The notes beneath the pieces were generated by a model, which was given only the letters and a program-made list of their open reading frames with translations, was not told the origin of the DNA and ran no database searches. From M55B154 sp964486725 (GTDB lineage: Bacteria; Spirochaetota; UBA4802; UB4802): DNA of 57,588 nucleotides. Of this stretch, positions 1-7,971 are shown piece by piece. The DNA is taken from positions 1-57,588 of the forward strand of contig CAZAOK010000010.1 of assembly GCA_964486725.1 (NCBI GenBank), given 5' to 3'. Each line of letters begins with the position of its first letter. Within the stretch, counting starts at the first letter, position 1. A program made the position numbers and the translations under genes.

Positions 1-88
1 ATCATTATTAACAATCCAAATCACTGTCATTCCCAATAATCCGGAAAGACCCAAATAAGTTTTTTAGTATACAGAAAACATACACTGT

Positions 89-94
89 TATAAT
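89..94 (+). promoter_or_regulatory. possible -10 box of the SRPBCC gene
   Basis: A perfect TATAAT lies 38 bases upstream of the start codon at 132, in an AT-rich leader. No good -35 hexamer sits 16-18 bases upstream, so only the -10 is visible. The call is inference from consensus. Confidence 0.3.
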
Positions 95-131
95 ATGCAC
101 TTATGGTACACGTTAGAACAGGAGGCAGCCC

Positions 132-587
132 ATGAACCATGAATATGAAGCCCGCCATGTAACCACTATCCATGCACCCGCAGAATTATGTTATTCTGTT
201 CTTACTGATTTTGAAAATTATACTGACTGGTTCCCATTCATACGAAGTATGGATATACAATCAACTGATGATAAGGGGCGGCCGCTGGATATCAAATACG
301 TCTTTGATGTAGTGCTCAAACAGGGCTTTGAGATTACCCTGCAGTATCAGTATGACGATGACGGATTAATATTACATTTCTCGGCGGTTGACGGCACCTT
401 TTCCGATGCCCGGGGATTCTATTCTTTTAAGGAAACCGGCAATGACACTACGGCTGCCCAGTTTTACGTCCATGTTTCACTATCCCTGCAGCTTCCCGAC
501 AGGATCTCACGCTATCTTATTGAGAATGCCTCGAAGAATATACTGATGAAGCTGAAAAAGGAAGCCGAACACCGGGTGCACGTATAA
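132..587 (+). CDS. SRPBCC-fold (COQ10/START-like) protein
   Basis: This 151-residue protein has the layout of the polyketide cyclase/COQ10/RatA branch of the SRPBCC superfamily: an opening beta strand, then a VLTDFENYTDWFPF segment (the common Y-x-x-W signature, about residues 24-37), a curved sheet, and a long C-terminal helix ending in Lys-Lys-Glu. Such proteins form a hydrophobic cavity that binds lipids or quinones. No signal peptide is seen, so it is probably cytoplasmic. A clear GGAGG precedes the ATG. Its neighbour on the right is a broken thioredoxin-fold gene reading towards it, so context gives no clue to the ligand. The family call is good; the exact function is unknown. Confidence 0.75.
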   Translation: MNHEYEARHVTTIHAPAELCYSVLTDFENYTDWFPFIRSMDIQSTDDKGRPLDIKYVFDVVLKQGFEITLQYQYDDDGLILHFSAVDGTFSDARGFYSFKETGNDTTAAQFYVHVSLSLQLPDRISRYLIENASKNILMKLKKEAEHRVHV

Positions 588-588
588 C

Positions 589-915
589 TTATCGCTGCAA
601 TTCATATTCCACCACGGCCTTCAAAAATTCTTTCGGGGGAACACCCACTATCCTGGAACCGTTGATAAACAGGAGAACTGGTAGTTGGCGAAAACGGTAA
701 GGTCAAGGGAACACCCACTATCCTGGAACCGTTGATAAACAGGGTGGGAGTGGAGTTGATTGACAATCCGGCAGCGGTCATTGCGTCACTTTGGATACGC
801 CTTTTTGTCCCCCCTCTTTCTGCATCTTTTTTAAGTTTCTCTGCCATTTCCCTGGATATTCCCATGGCCCTGAATATTTCATCATATTTACCATGATGGA
901 GGATCATCCATGAAA
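589..915 (-). pseudogene. DsbA/thioredoxin-fold protein remnant broken by a duplication
   Basis: Read on the minus strand, the sequence encodes the C-terminal half of a DsbA-like protein, including the cis-proline loop region INSTPTLFINGSRIVGVP. A 37-base segment is then present twice (637-673 and 707-743), 70 bases apart, which shifts the frame. If the extra 70 bases are removed, the frame continues into PKEFLKAVVEYELQR and a stop at 589-591. The N-terminal part with the CxxC active site is absent; the frame runs into the signal peptide of the small plus-strand ORF at 910. It was probably a periplasmic thiol oxidoreductase. The 107-residue open frame here is not a functional protein. An assembly artefact at the duplication cannot be excluded. 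Confidence 0.6.
637..743. repeat. 37-bp direct repeat inside the DsbA remnant
   Basis: The segment GGGAACACCCACTATCCTGG and its continuation through GATAAACAGG occurs at 637-673 and again at 707-743, separated by 33 unrelated bases. The offset of 70 is not a multiple of three and so breaks the minus-strand reading frame. Confidence 0.9.
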
Positions 916-1089
916 AAATACTCATGTTGCATTCTTGCCCTGCTTTTCCTGGCAGCGTCAGTCACCCCGGTTATTTCCAAGTGCATGTACGGCAGGGACT
1001 GGGAAAAAAACGGGAGGAAGATTGTTGTATGCGTACAGGGCGACAGTTTTGCTGATAGAAAATGGAGGGGTTTTTTACTTGCACTCTAA
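910..1089 (+). CDS. small secreted protein, perhaps truncated
   Basis: A 59-codon frame begins at an ATG six bases after a strong GGAGGA ribosome-binding site (898-903). It encodes a typical signal peptide (Met-Lys-Lys, then a hydrophobic stretch and Ala-Ala-Ser) followed by a short charged mature part with two cysteines and the segment VVCVQGDSFADRK. It ends just before the cytochrome gene. I do not recognise the family. The abrupt end after a run of T residues could mean a frameshifted longer gene. Its start overlaps the 5' end of the DsbA remnant on the other strand. Confidence 0.4.
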   Translation: MKKYSCCILALLFLAASVTPVISKCMYGRDWEKNGRKIVVCVQGDSFADRKWRGFLLAL

Positions 1090-1139
1090 AGATTCCCCTG
1101 CTTCACTGTAGAAGAAATAACTTAACAGGAGCACTTGTT

Positions 1140-2501
1140 ATGAGGCTGAAAAAGCTGTCCTTCGTGTTTGCAATTATGGTGTTACTTACTTCCGGACTTT
1201 TTACCACCTGCGCCACCACACCCCATTACCAGCTCTCCAGGTTTATCGACCCGGTAACATGCGGGGGTTGTCATGATGAAATTTACCAGCAATGGCAGAA
1301 TTCCATGCATAACCTCGCCCAGAAAGACCCGGTATACCTGGAATTCGCCCGCTATTACCTGAAACAACTTAAAGACGAAGCCAGCACCGATCCTGACGAA
1401 CTGGCAGAAGCCGAATTATGCGTGAAGTGCCACGTTCCTGTTGGATATCTCAGCGGTTTCCCGAAAACGGTAACACAGGAGCTTGAAGAAGAAGACCGAC
1501 TTCCCGATATCGCCAGGGAAGGCATTCAATGTGATTATTGTCATTCCATTATCGGGGCCCGTAAACCTTATAACGCCCAGTTCAAATACGACCCGGGCAA
1601 CGGTGATACCGATCCCGGCATCAAGCGCGGCCCGTTCAAGGATTCAGAGTCAAGTTACCACCAGTCAGCGTATTCGAAATTTCATACTGAATCAAAGATT
1701 TGCGGCACATGCCATGATGTCCGTCATGTAAAATTCGGCACAAAACTCGAAACAACATACGAAGAGTGGCTTGCAAGCCCCTACAATACCGGCAACCCGG
1801 ATACACACGTACCATGCCAGGGATGCCACATGTACCATCGCCCGGATGTTCCCGCCACGGGATCAACCGAGCGTCCTGAAAATCCCGGCACTGCCGCCTT
1901 CGGCGCTCCAGAACGTCCGCATATTTTCACTCATTATTTCGTTGGTGGCAACAGCGTGATCCCTGAGAGTTTCGGTGACAAGGAAAAATCCAGCATGGCA
2001 GAATCCCGGCTGCAGCACGCGGCCAGGCTTGAGATTGATACCTCTAAAATTAAAAACAATTTTTTCAAAATTAAAATCACCAATAACGGCGCGGGACACA
2101 AGCTGCCCACCGGATTAACCGATATTCGCCAGATGTGGCTTGAAGTTATTGTAACCACCGAAAAGGGGAAGGTGGTCTATACAAGCGGCAAAGCCGACTC
2201 AAAGGGATACCTGCCCGAAGATACTATCAAATACCATACGGTATTCGGTGACGGGAAGGGTAATGCCATTCAAAACATAGCTAAAGCCAGGGAAATACTG
2301 AGTGATAACCGGATAAAGCCCGGTGAAACCGCCGTTGAAAAAATTATGCTGCCCGGCGGCACCTCGGGAAAGGTTACTATCTCAGTCAGGCTTTTATACC
2401 GCATTGCTTCACAGAAGAGTGTTGATATGGTAATGAAAGAAAAGCGTATCAAGCTGCCCATTATTGAAATGGAAGCTGAAAAAACAAGCGTTTCCCTGTA
2501 G
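1140..2501 (+). CDS. pentaheme c-type cytochrome
   Basis: The chosen start at 1140 is preceded by AGGAG; an in-frame ATG at 1062 would place 26 extra residues before an obvious signal peptide. The 453-residue protein has an export signal, then five CxxCH heme-binding motifs at about residues 41, 94, 131, 188 and 226, plus several free histidines for axial ligation. The C-terminal 200 residues lack heme motifs and look like a beta-rich domain with the NNGAGHKLPTG motif. This resembles the cytochrome c-554/multiheme family of periplasmic electron carriers. The redox partner is unknown. It directly precedes the cytochrome c maturation genes, 14 bases from ccmA, so it is probably co-transcribed with the machinery that attaches its hemes. 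Confidence 0.85.
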   Translation: MRLKKLSFVFAIMVLLTSGLFTTCATTPHYQLSRFIDPVTCGGCHDEIYQQWQNSMHNLAQKDPVYLEFARYYLKQLKDEASTDPDELAEAELCVKCHVPVGYLSGFPKTVTQELEEEDRLPDIAREGIQCDYCHSIIGARKPYNAQFKYDPGNGDTDPGIKRGPFKDSESSYHQSAYSKFHTESKICGTCHDVRHVKFGTKLETTYEEWLASPYNTGNPDTHVPCQGCHMYHRPDVPATGSTERPENPGTAAFGAPERPHIFTHYFVGGNSVIPESFGDKEKSSMAESRLQHAARLEIDTSKIKNNFFKIKITNNGAGHKLPTGLTDIRQMWLEVIVTTEKGKVVYTSGKADSKGYLPEDTIKYHTVFGDGKGNAIQNIAKAREILSDNRIKPGETAVEKIMLPGGTSGKVTISVRLLYRIASQKSVDMVMKEKRIKLPIIEMEAEKTSVSL

Positions 2502-2515
2502 AACTATATCAAGCT

Positions 2516-3148
2516 ATGGGGAACCAGGTATACCAGTTAACAGCTGAAGGTATTGGCAAACGATTCGGGGAAGTTGTACTCTTTCGGAATATACACTTTT
2601 CACTGGTAACCGGACAGTCAATGGCCATTACCGGTCCCAACGGTTCGGGTAAATCAACACTGCTCTCTATCACGGCAAAGCTGACAACTCCCGACAGGGG
2701 GAAAGTTGTATACCTGCGTGATCAGAAGAAAATCGACAGCCGGGAGATCTTTTCACATATGGGGATGGTTTCACCTGCCATTATGCCCTACCGTGAACTA
2801 ACAGCCCTTGAGAACATCCGCTTTGCCCTCAACACACACACACCGTCTGAAGATCATATTCATGACATGATGGAAGTTCTCGGCCTTTATCCTCATCGGT
2901 CAAAACCGGTAGCCCAGTATTCAACCGGTATGCTGCAGCGGCTGAAGCTCCTGATTGCCACTCTTGGCGAACCGGGTATACTATTCCTGGATGAACCGGG
3001 ATCAAACCTGGACACAACCGGGAAGGATATTATATACACCTACCTTGACCGGGTACGCCCGGATATCATTCTGTGTATCGCCACCAACGAATCCAGCGAA
3101 GCAGGCCTGTGTGAAAGGAGTATATATCTTGGTACAGACCATTCTTAG
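2516..3148 (+). CDS. ccmA: CcmA, heme/cytochrome c biogenesis ABC ATPase
   Basis: This 210-residue ABC ATPase has a Walker A GPNGSGKST (residues 40-48), a Q-loop region, the signature YSTGMLQRL near residue 136 and Walker B ILFLDEP. The length and single-domain form match CcmA, the ATPase that drives release of heme-loaded CcmE with CcmB and CcmC. Assignment rests mainly on the neighbours ccmB, ccmC, ccmE and ccmF. The signature has Ser-Thr-Gly-Met rather than the usual LSxGQ, which is common in CcmA-like proteins. The ribosome-binding site is weak, suggesting coupling to the cytochrome gene upstream. Its 3' end overlaps ccmB. Confidence 0.85.
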   Translation: MGNQVYQLTAEGIGKRFGEVVLFRNIHFSLVTGQSMAITGPNGSGKSTLLSITAKLTTPDRGKVVYLRDQKKIDSREIFSHMGMVSPAIMPYRELTALENIRFALNTHTPSEDHIHDMMEVLGLYPHRSKPVAQYSTGMLQRLKLLIATLGEPGILFLDEPGSNLDTTGKDIIYTYLDRVRPDIILCIATNESSEAGLCERSIYLGTDHS

Positions 3149-3791
3149 CAACATACGGAAAGATTTCCTCGTGGAATTTCGCGGTCGCTATGCAATAAAT
3201 GTGTCCGTGGCTTTTGCATTCATTACCACCCTTTCCATAAGTTTCGCCACGGGTGGAACCGCTATCAGGCCGGGCATACAGGCAATTTTTCTCTGGGTCA
3301 TCCTTTTTTTCTCAGCCATGAATTCACTGTCACATGTATTCACCCGGGAAGAAGAAGAATCCACTGCACTATTTCTCAGGCTCCATTCATCAGCCGAGAC
3401 AGTATTTCTTTCCAAGCTCCTGTATAACATGGCGGTATTCATGCTCCTTGAAGTTTTGATTGTCCCCCTCTGCGTTTTTTTTCTGTCAATCACGGTTATA
3501 CAGCCCTTGCAATTCACCATCACAATGCTTGCGGGAGGTATTTCCATTACATCGGCAACCACCATCATTGCCGCCATCGTATCACGTTCAGGGGGGCGTG
3601 GGTCTCTTTTTACTATTCTGTCATTTCCCGTGACGCTTCCCGTATTATGGGTAACCATCGACACTACCACAAGAAGTATTACCAGTGGTCTGGTTTTCTC
3701 ATGGAACAGCGTGCTTTTTCTTACGGCATTTTCCATGACATTGCTGATAGTTTCATACCTGCTGTTCCCCGTGATATGGGAAGAGAGATAG
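3129..3791 (+). CDS. ccmB: CcmB, heme exporter membrane subunit
   Basis: The likely start is a TTG at 3129, eight bases after GAAAGGAG and overlapping the last 20 bases of ccmA; an upstream ATG at 2955 would lie deep inside ccmA and add a non-membrane tail. The resulting 220 residues match the usual CcmB length. About six hydrophobic helices are visible, and the N-terminal cytoplasmic segment (IRKDFLVEFRGRY) is typical of CcmB. It is the membrane partner of CcmA in the Ccm heme-handling complex. The TTG start and overlap suggest translational coupling. Confidence 0.82.
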   Translation: MVQTILSNIRKDFLVEFRGRYAINVSVAFAFITTLSISFATGGTAIRPGIQAIFLWVILFFSAMNSLSHVFTREEEESTALFLRLHSSAETVFLSKLLYNMAVFMLLEVLIVPLCVFFLSITVIQPLQFTITMLAGGISITSATTIIAAIVSRSGGRGSLFTILSFPVTLPVLWVTIDTTTRSITSGLVFSWNSVLFLTAFSMTLLIVSYLLFPVIWEER

Positions 3792-3901
3792 CATCATTTT
3801 TTCATATTTTTAGCTTTACAGAAAATACTGTAACCAAATAAGCTTACCCACGACCAAAGGGAATATTTTATTACAAATACCTATAATAACAGGTTTTATA
3901 C

Positions 3902-4579
3902 ATGGTATATACATTACTTTTAAGCATTTTCTACGTACTTATGCCCGTATCAATACTGCTGGCCTTTCTCTGGGCGCCCCCCGCCGAGATACTCGGTGAA
4001 ACCAGCCGTATACTGTATTTCCACGTACCGGTGGCATGGGTAACGGTGCTGGCCTTCGTGATGTCAGGTATTTCAGCACTTCTATACCTGTGGGACCGCA
4101 ACAACAGGTTGTTCATCCTTGAACTAAAGGCCTATCATGCCGCCCGAATGGGGCTTGTTTTTTGTGTGATTACTGTTGTAACCGGCTCGATGTGGGCAAA
4201 GGCCAGCTGGGGCAGCTACTGGAACTGGGATCCCCGGCAAACCTCCATAATGGTGCTCTTGTTGATATATATTGCCTATTTCAGCCTGTACTCCGCCATG
4301 AGGGAAAATTCCAGGCGGGACGTTCTGGCCTCCGCCTACCTTGTTTTCGCCATGGTGACCATACCCTTCCTGGTATTCATAATTCCGCGTGTATACCCTT
4401 CCCTGCACCCGGATCCCATTATCAACGCCCGGCGCAAGATCAGCATGGATCCCTCCATGCAGCTTACATTGATATTCTCAATGATATCATTTACCCTTTT
4501 CTTTCTATACCTTTATACGCTGCAACTGCGGGCAGCAATATTACTGAGAAAAATCGAGGAGCGACATCATGAAATATAA
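3902..4579 (+). CDS. ccmC: CcmC, heme-handling membrane protein
   Basis: This 225-residue protein has six predicted membrane helices and the tryptophan-rich WWD motif WGSYWNWDP (residues 103-111). The flanking histidines His41 (FHVPVAW) and His169 (YPSLHP) match the axial heme ligands of CcmC. In the Ccm pathway CcmC loads heme onto CcmE at the outer face of the inner membrane. It is separated from ccmB by 110 bases but is on the same strand; no terminator is seen in between. The stop overlaps the start of the next small gene. Confidence 0.92.
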   Translation: MVYTLLLSIFYVLMPVSILLAFLWAPPAEILGETSRILYFHVPVAWVTVLAFVMSGISALLYLWDRNNRLFILELKAYHAARMGLVFCVITVVTGSMWAKASWGSYWNWDPRQTSIMVLLLIYIAYFSLYSAMRENSRRDVLASAYLVFAMVTIPFLVFIIPRVYPSLHPDPIINARRKISMDPSMQLTLIFSMISFTLFFLYLYTLQLRAAILLRKIEERHHEI

Positions 4580-4844
4580 CAGGTTTCTGATAATCCCGGC
4601 ACTGCTGGCATTCATTTTCATTCTTTCTCCGGTGATGGCAACGGTACCCTCCCATGATACACCATCTGTAACATCCGGGATGGAAACGGTTTCTCCTGTA
4701 TTGGATAATAACACGACATCACAGGAAAGTGCCCTGTACACCGTGCTTGCCGTGGTAATGGTTATATGGCTTGGCATTGCCGCTTACGTGTTCTATCTGC
4801 ACATAACCATATCAAGACTGGAGAAAAAATTCGATGAAAGCTAA
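4569..4844 (+). CDS. CcmD-like small membrane protein
   Basis: The 91-residue product has a signal-like N-terminus, a polar Ser/Thr-rich linker and a single membrane helix near residues 56-78, followed by a cytoplasmic YLHITISRLEKKF tail. The helix followed by a Tyr/Arg-rich tail is the pattern of CcmD, which joins the CcmABC complex. It is longer than most CcmD proteins because of the N-terminal extension. The gene lies between ccmC and ccmE and overlaps both, which is the usual place for ccmD. The identity is inferred from position and topology rather than strong sequence identity. Confidence 0.6.
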   Translation: MKYNRFLIIPALLAFIFILSPVMATVPSHDTPSVTSGMETVSPVLDNNTTSQESALYTVLAVVMVIWLGIAAYVFYLHITISRLEKKFDES

Positions 4845-5205
4845 ACATGTTCTGCTCACCGTACTCATCCTTTTTTTCGGGGGTGTTGCATTTTATTCAA
4901 TGAGTGATATGATGACCCCCTACGTGTCATTTGAACAGGCCAGGAATTCCGGCCAGTATGTACAGGTGATCGGGGCACTGGTAAAATCCAAACCGGTGCA
5001 GCACGATGAAGGAACATTTTCTTTTTTTATGGAAGATGAACAGGGCAGCCGGTTGAAAGTTGTACACACCGGCACCAAGCCCCTGAATTTCGACCACGCC
5101 ACCCAGGTGGTTGCACTGGGCAATTATAACAAGGACACACAGACATTTAATGCAGACCGCCTGCTGGTTAAATGCCCGTCAAAATACACCAAGGAGAATA
5201 AATGA
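4834..5205 (+). CDS. ccmE: CcmE heme chaperone, CxxxY variant
   Basis: CcmE is a membrane-anchored periplasmic heme chaperone with an OB-fold. This 123-residue copy has the N-terminal anchor, the VSFEQARNSGQYVQVIGALV beta-strand region and a short flexible tail. In most bacteria the tail carries the heme-binding motif HxxxY. Here the aligned place reads CPSKY, Cys114 to Tyr118, so the covalent heme ligand is a cysteine. Such CxxxY CcmE proteins are known from archaea and some sulfate reducers, where CcmH is missing; this operon also lacks ccmH and ccmG. The gene overlaps both neighbours by a few bases, indicating tight coupling. Confidence 0.9.
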   Translation: MKAKHVLLTVLILFFGGVAFYSMSDMMTPYVSFEQARNSGQYVQVIGALVKSKPVQHDEGTFSFFMEDEQGSRLKVVHTGTKPLNFDHATQVVALGNYNKDTQTFNADRLLVKCPSKYTKENK

Positions 5206-7367
5206 TGAATATTGGAACACTGCTGATACTCTTATCACTTGGAATATCCGTACTCACCCTGGTTTTTCTTGCCAGGAGTGCAGGCGGAAACCGCATGGCC
5301 CTGGTTACTTCTCATCGCCTCTTCTATCTATCCGGGTCATTTCTTTCCTTCGCGGCTATCATGCTGTTTGCTTCCTTTCTCACCAACAGCTTTCAGTACC
5401 AGTACGTATTCGACTATTCATCTAAAGACCTGTACATCCTGTATAAGATTGCCGCCTTCTGGGGTGGCCAGGAGGGTTCGTTTCTTCTCTGGGCGTGGCT
5501 TCTTTCTGCTATCGGCGTGGTCATAATACGCATGCGTGATCGCTACGAGAACATATTACTTTTTGTAATTACTATTACCCAGATGTTCATTCTTATTCTC
5601 CTTGCCATGAAAAGCCCCTTCGCCTACATCGCGGGTTTTCAGACTGAAGGGTTTATCCCCACCGACGGCAGCGGGCTGAATCCCCTTTTACAGGACCCAT
5701 GGATGATACTCCACCCTCCCGTACTTTTCCTGGGATACGCGGCGGCAACTGTGCCATTCGGCTATGCCCTCGCGGGGATAATGCACTCAGATTACACCAA
5801 CTGGATCAGAAGCGCTTACCGGTGGGTTGCCTTTACCGTTCTCACACTTGGTATTGGTATATTCATGGGAGGCTACTGGGCATACAAGGTGCTTGGATGG
5901 GGAGGATACTGGGGATGGGACCCGGTTGAGAACTCATCACTCATACCATGGCTTGTGCTTGTAGTACTGCTGCACGGGTTGATCATTCAGCGGCGCAAGG
6001 GTGCCCTCATACGCACTAACCTGTTTCTTGCCATTGCTTCATTTTTGCTGGTATTGCTCAGCACCTTTCTTACCAGGAGCGGTGTACTGTCAAATTTCTC
6101 GGTGCATTCATTCAGTGATGTGGGATATTCAATGCATATCCTGTTTTTCATCCTTTTTTACGTGTTCATAAGTGCGTTTCTATTTATAAGCCGCTGGTCA
6201 TCCATGAAGGGAAAGCCCCTATCTGAATCACTTTTTTCGTATGACAACCTGATCGTCTACGGCATGCTTACCATGCTTTTTTATACCCTTTTTATTCTTA
6301 TTGGCACCACCATGCCCGTGTTAAGCGGACTTTTTTCTGAGCAGCCGTTTTCCATGCAGACGGGATATTATAACACCCTGTCAATCCCCATGGGTATTCT
6401 CATTCTGGGCCTACTGGTTACGGTTACACTGGTGCTCACGGGAAAATTGAAATCGAAGATATACCTGGCTGCAGTGGGCATGGTAGCAATCCTAATGGGT
6501 ATACTTTTTAACATACAGCACACCGGAAAGCTTGTTGCCTATATCTTTACCATACTTGCCATTTTCCACATCATTCAGAATATCAGTAACCTGGTTACCG
6601 GAAATACGCAGGTCATAACCGCCTCACGGGTAGCACACATGGGAGTTGCCCTGCTTGTTATTGGTATTATTGCCTCAAACCTGCATTCCCATTCCACACA
6701 AAAAGAACTGGTACAGAACAGGGAAGCAGAGATAGGCCCCATTCTACTCACCTTCAAGGGGATAACGGATGAGAAGAAATCAAACCTGCGGTTTACCTAC
6801 AAGCATGGAAGAAACGTAAACGAGATAGCCACCCCCTACTACATTGACGAGAAGATGAACTCATTGTATCGAGAACCATATATTGATTACGGTTTTTTCA
6901 AAGACGTGTACATAGCCCCTGTGCAATACGTGCCGGGGAAAGAGAAGCTGACAACGGTAGTACTTTCACAGGGAGAAACCGCGCCGATACAGGATGTAAA
7001 AATACAATTCATGGGGTTCGATGTTGACAGGATGGAGATGATGAAAGGACAGGTGAAGGTATTTGCCAAACTGAAGGTAACCCGGGGTGATAACACTTAC
7101 ATGCGTTCACCCGGAATATCTTTTCTAAAAGACCACGGGCGTCATCAAATAAACACCACCCTGCCGGGGACAAAGAGGACACTCGCACTTGAAGACTTCA
7201 ATGTCTCAGACAAGGTTGTACAGCTGTACCTCGAACCGGCCAAAGACACCGTTATACCTCCTGACAGCGCCCTGGTTGAAGTATCCTTTAAACGCCTTAT
7301 CTGGTTTGTGTGGCTCAGCACCATACTCATCGCAGCGGGAAGTTATATTGCCATGCGCAGGGATTAA
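5202..7367 (+). CDS. ccmF: CcmF, cytochrome c heme lyase
   Basis: This 721-residue protein has about 14-15 membrane helices. It carries the WWD motif WGGYWGWDPVEN (residues 233-244), the preceding HPPVLFLGY segment (His171), and a large periplasmic domain near residues 480-690, as in CcmF. It is the integral membrane synthetase that joins heme from CcmE to CxxCH apocytochromes. The gene starts inside the ccmE stop (ATGA) after AGGAG. With no CcmH or CcmG encoded here, apocytochrome reduction must be done by other proteins or not be needed. Confidence 0.93.
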   Translation: MMNIGTLLILLSLGISVLTLVFLARSAGGNRMALVTSHRLFYLSGSFLSFAAIMLFASFLTNSFQYQYVFDYSSKDLYILYKIAAFWGGQEGSFLLWAWLLSAIGVVIIRMRDRYENILLFVITITQMFILILLAMKSPFAYIAGFQTEGFIPTDGSGLNPLLQDPWMILHPPVLFLGYAAATVPFGYALAGIMHSDYTNWIRSAYRWVAFTVLTLGIGIFMGGYWAYKVLGWGGYWGWDPVENSSLIPWLVLVVLLHGLIIQRRKGALIRTNLFLAIASFLLVLLSTFLTRSGVLSNFSVHSFSDVGYSMHILFFILFYVFISAFLFISRWSSMKGKPLSESLFSYDNLIVYGMLTMLFYTLFILIGTTMPVLSGLFSEQPFSMQTGYYNTLSIPMGILILGLLVTVTLVLTGKLKSKIYLAAVGMVAILMGILFNIQHTGKLVAYIFTILAIFHIIQNISNLVTGNTQVITASRVAHMGVALLVIGIIASNLHSHSTQKELVQNREAEIGPILLTFKGITDEKKSNLRFTYKHGRNVNEIATPYYIDEKMNSLYREPYIDYGFFKDVYIAPVQYVPGKEKLTTVVLSQGETAPIQDVKIQFMGFDVDRMEMMKGQVKVFAKLKVTRGDNTYMRSPGISFLKDHGRHQINTTLPGTKRTLALEDFNVSDKVVQLYLEPAKDTVIPPDSALVEVSFKRLIWFVWLSTILIAAGSYIAMRRD

Positions 7368-7373
7368 AAAAAA

Positions 7374-7395
7374 GGTGCTCCACGAATGGAGCACC
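7374..7395. terminator. hairpin after ccmF
   Basis: GGTGCTCC and GGAGCACC form a perfect 8-bp stem with a 6-base loop, seven bases after the ccmF stop. It is preceded by a run of eight A residues but is not followed by T residues on the plus strand. A canonical T-tract would only be present for minus-strand transcription, so plus-strand termination is plausible but not certain. Confidence 0.5.
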
Positions 7396-7509
7396 CATAA
7401 GCAGTGAGGTTGTGTGGATGAAAGCGTGGTCATCATAGGGATCCAATATTAATTTTATATGAAGTGATCATGAATAATCTATTAATCATTATAAAAGAGA
7501 GAATGCAGA

Positions 7510-7971
7510 ATGGAAGACCGTTTCATGGATGTAGCGAAAAACAAAAAAGCCCGTTTCGAATATGAAATACTCGAAACCATCGAGGCCGGCATTGTGCTCA
7601 AGGGAACAGAGGTAAAGTCAGTGCGGCAAAAGAAGGTGAGCATACAGGAATCCTATGCCCGCATAAAAGACGGTGAAGCGTATATTATCGGCATGACCAT
7701 ATCCCCATACGAAATGGGAAACCAGTTCAACCATGAACCCGCGCGTGAACGAAAATTACTGCTGCATCGCCAGGAATTAAAACGTTTGACCGGAAAGTTA
7801 AAGGAAAAAGGGCTCACCCTGGTCCCACTGAAAATATATTTTAAGAACGGAAAGGTAAAAATCCTTCTCGGTCTTGGAAAAGGGAAAACAACCTACGATA
7901 AGCGAAAAACTATTCAAAAACGTGAAGCTGACCGTGAACTGCAGCGTGCAGTAAAGCGGGAATTAAAATAA
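7510..7971 (+). CDS. smpB: SmpB, tmRNA-binding protein
   Basis: SmpB binds tmRNA and brings it to stalled ribosomes for trans-translation. The 153-residue length, the opening AKNKKARFEYEILETIEAGI, the core GTEVKSVRQ, and the basic C-terminal tail with KGKTTYDKR are all diagnostic. Two ATGs (7510 and 7525) are possible; the ribosome-binding site is weak for both and the longer form is given. It stands alone between the ccm operon and a repeat-bearing gap. No tmRNA gene was recognised in this window. Confidence 0.95.
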   Translation: MEDRFMDVAKNKKARFEYEILETIEAGIVLKGTEVKSVRQKKVSIQESYARIKDGEAYIIGMTISPYEMGNQFNHEPARERKLLLHRQELKRLTGKLKEKGLTLVPLKIYFKNGKVKILLGLGKGKTTYDKRKTIQKREADRELQRAVKRELK

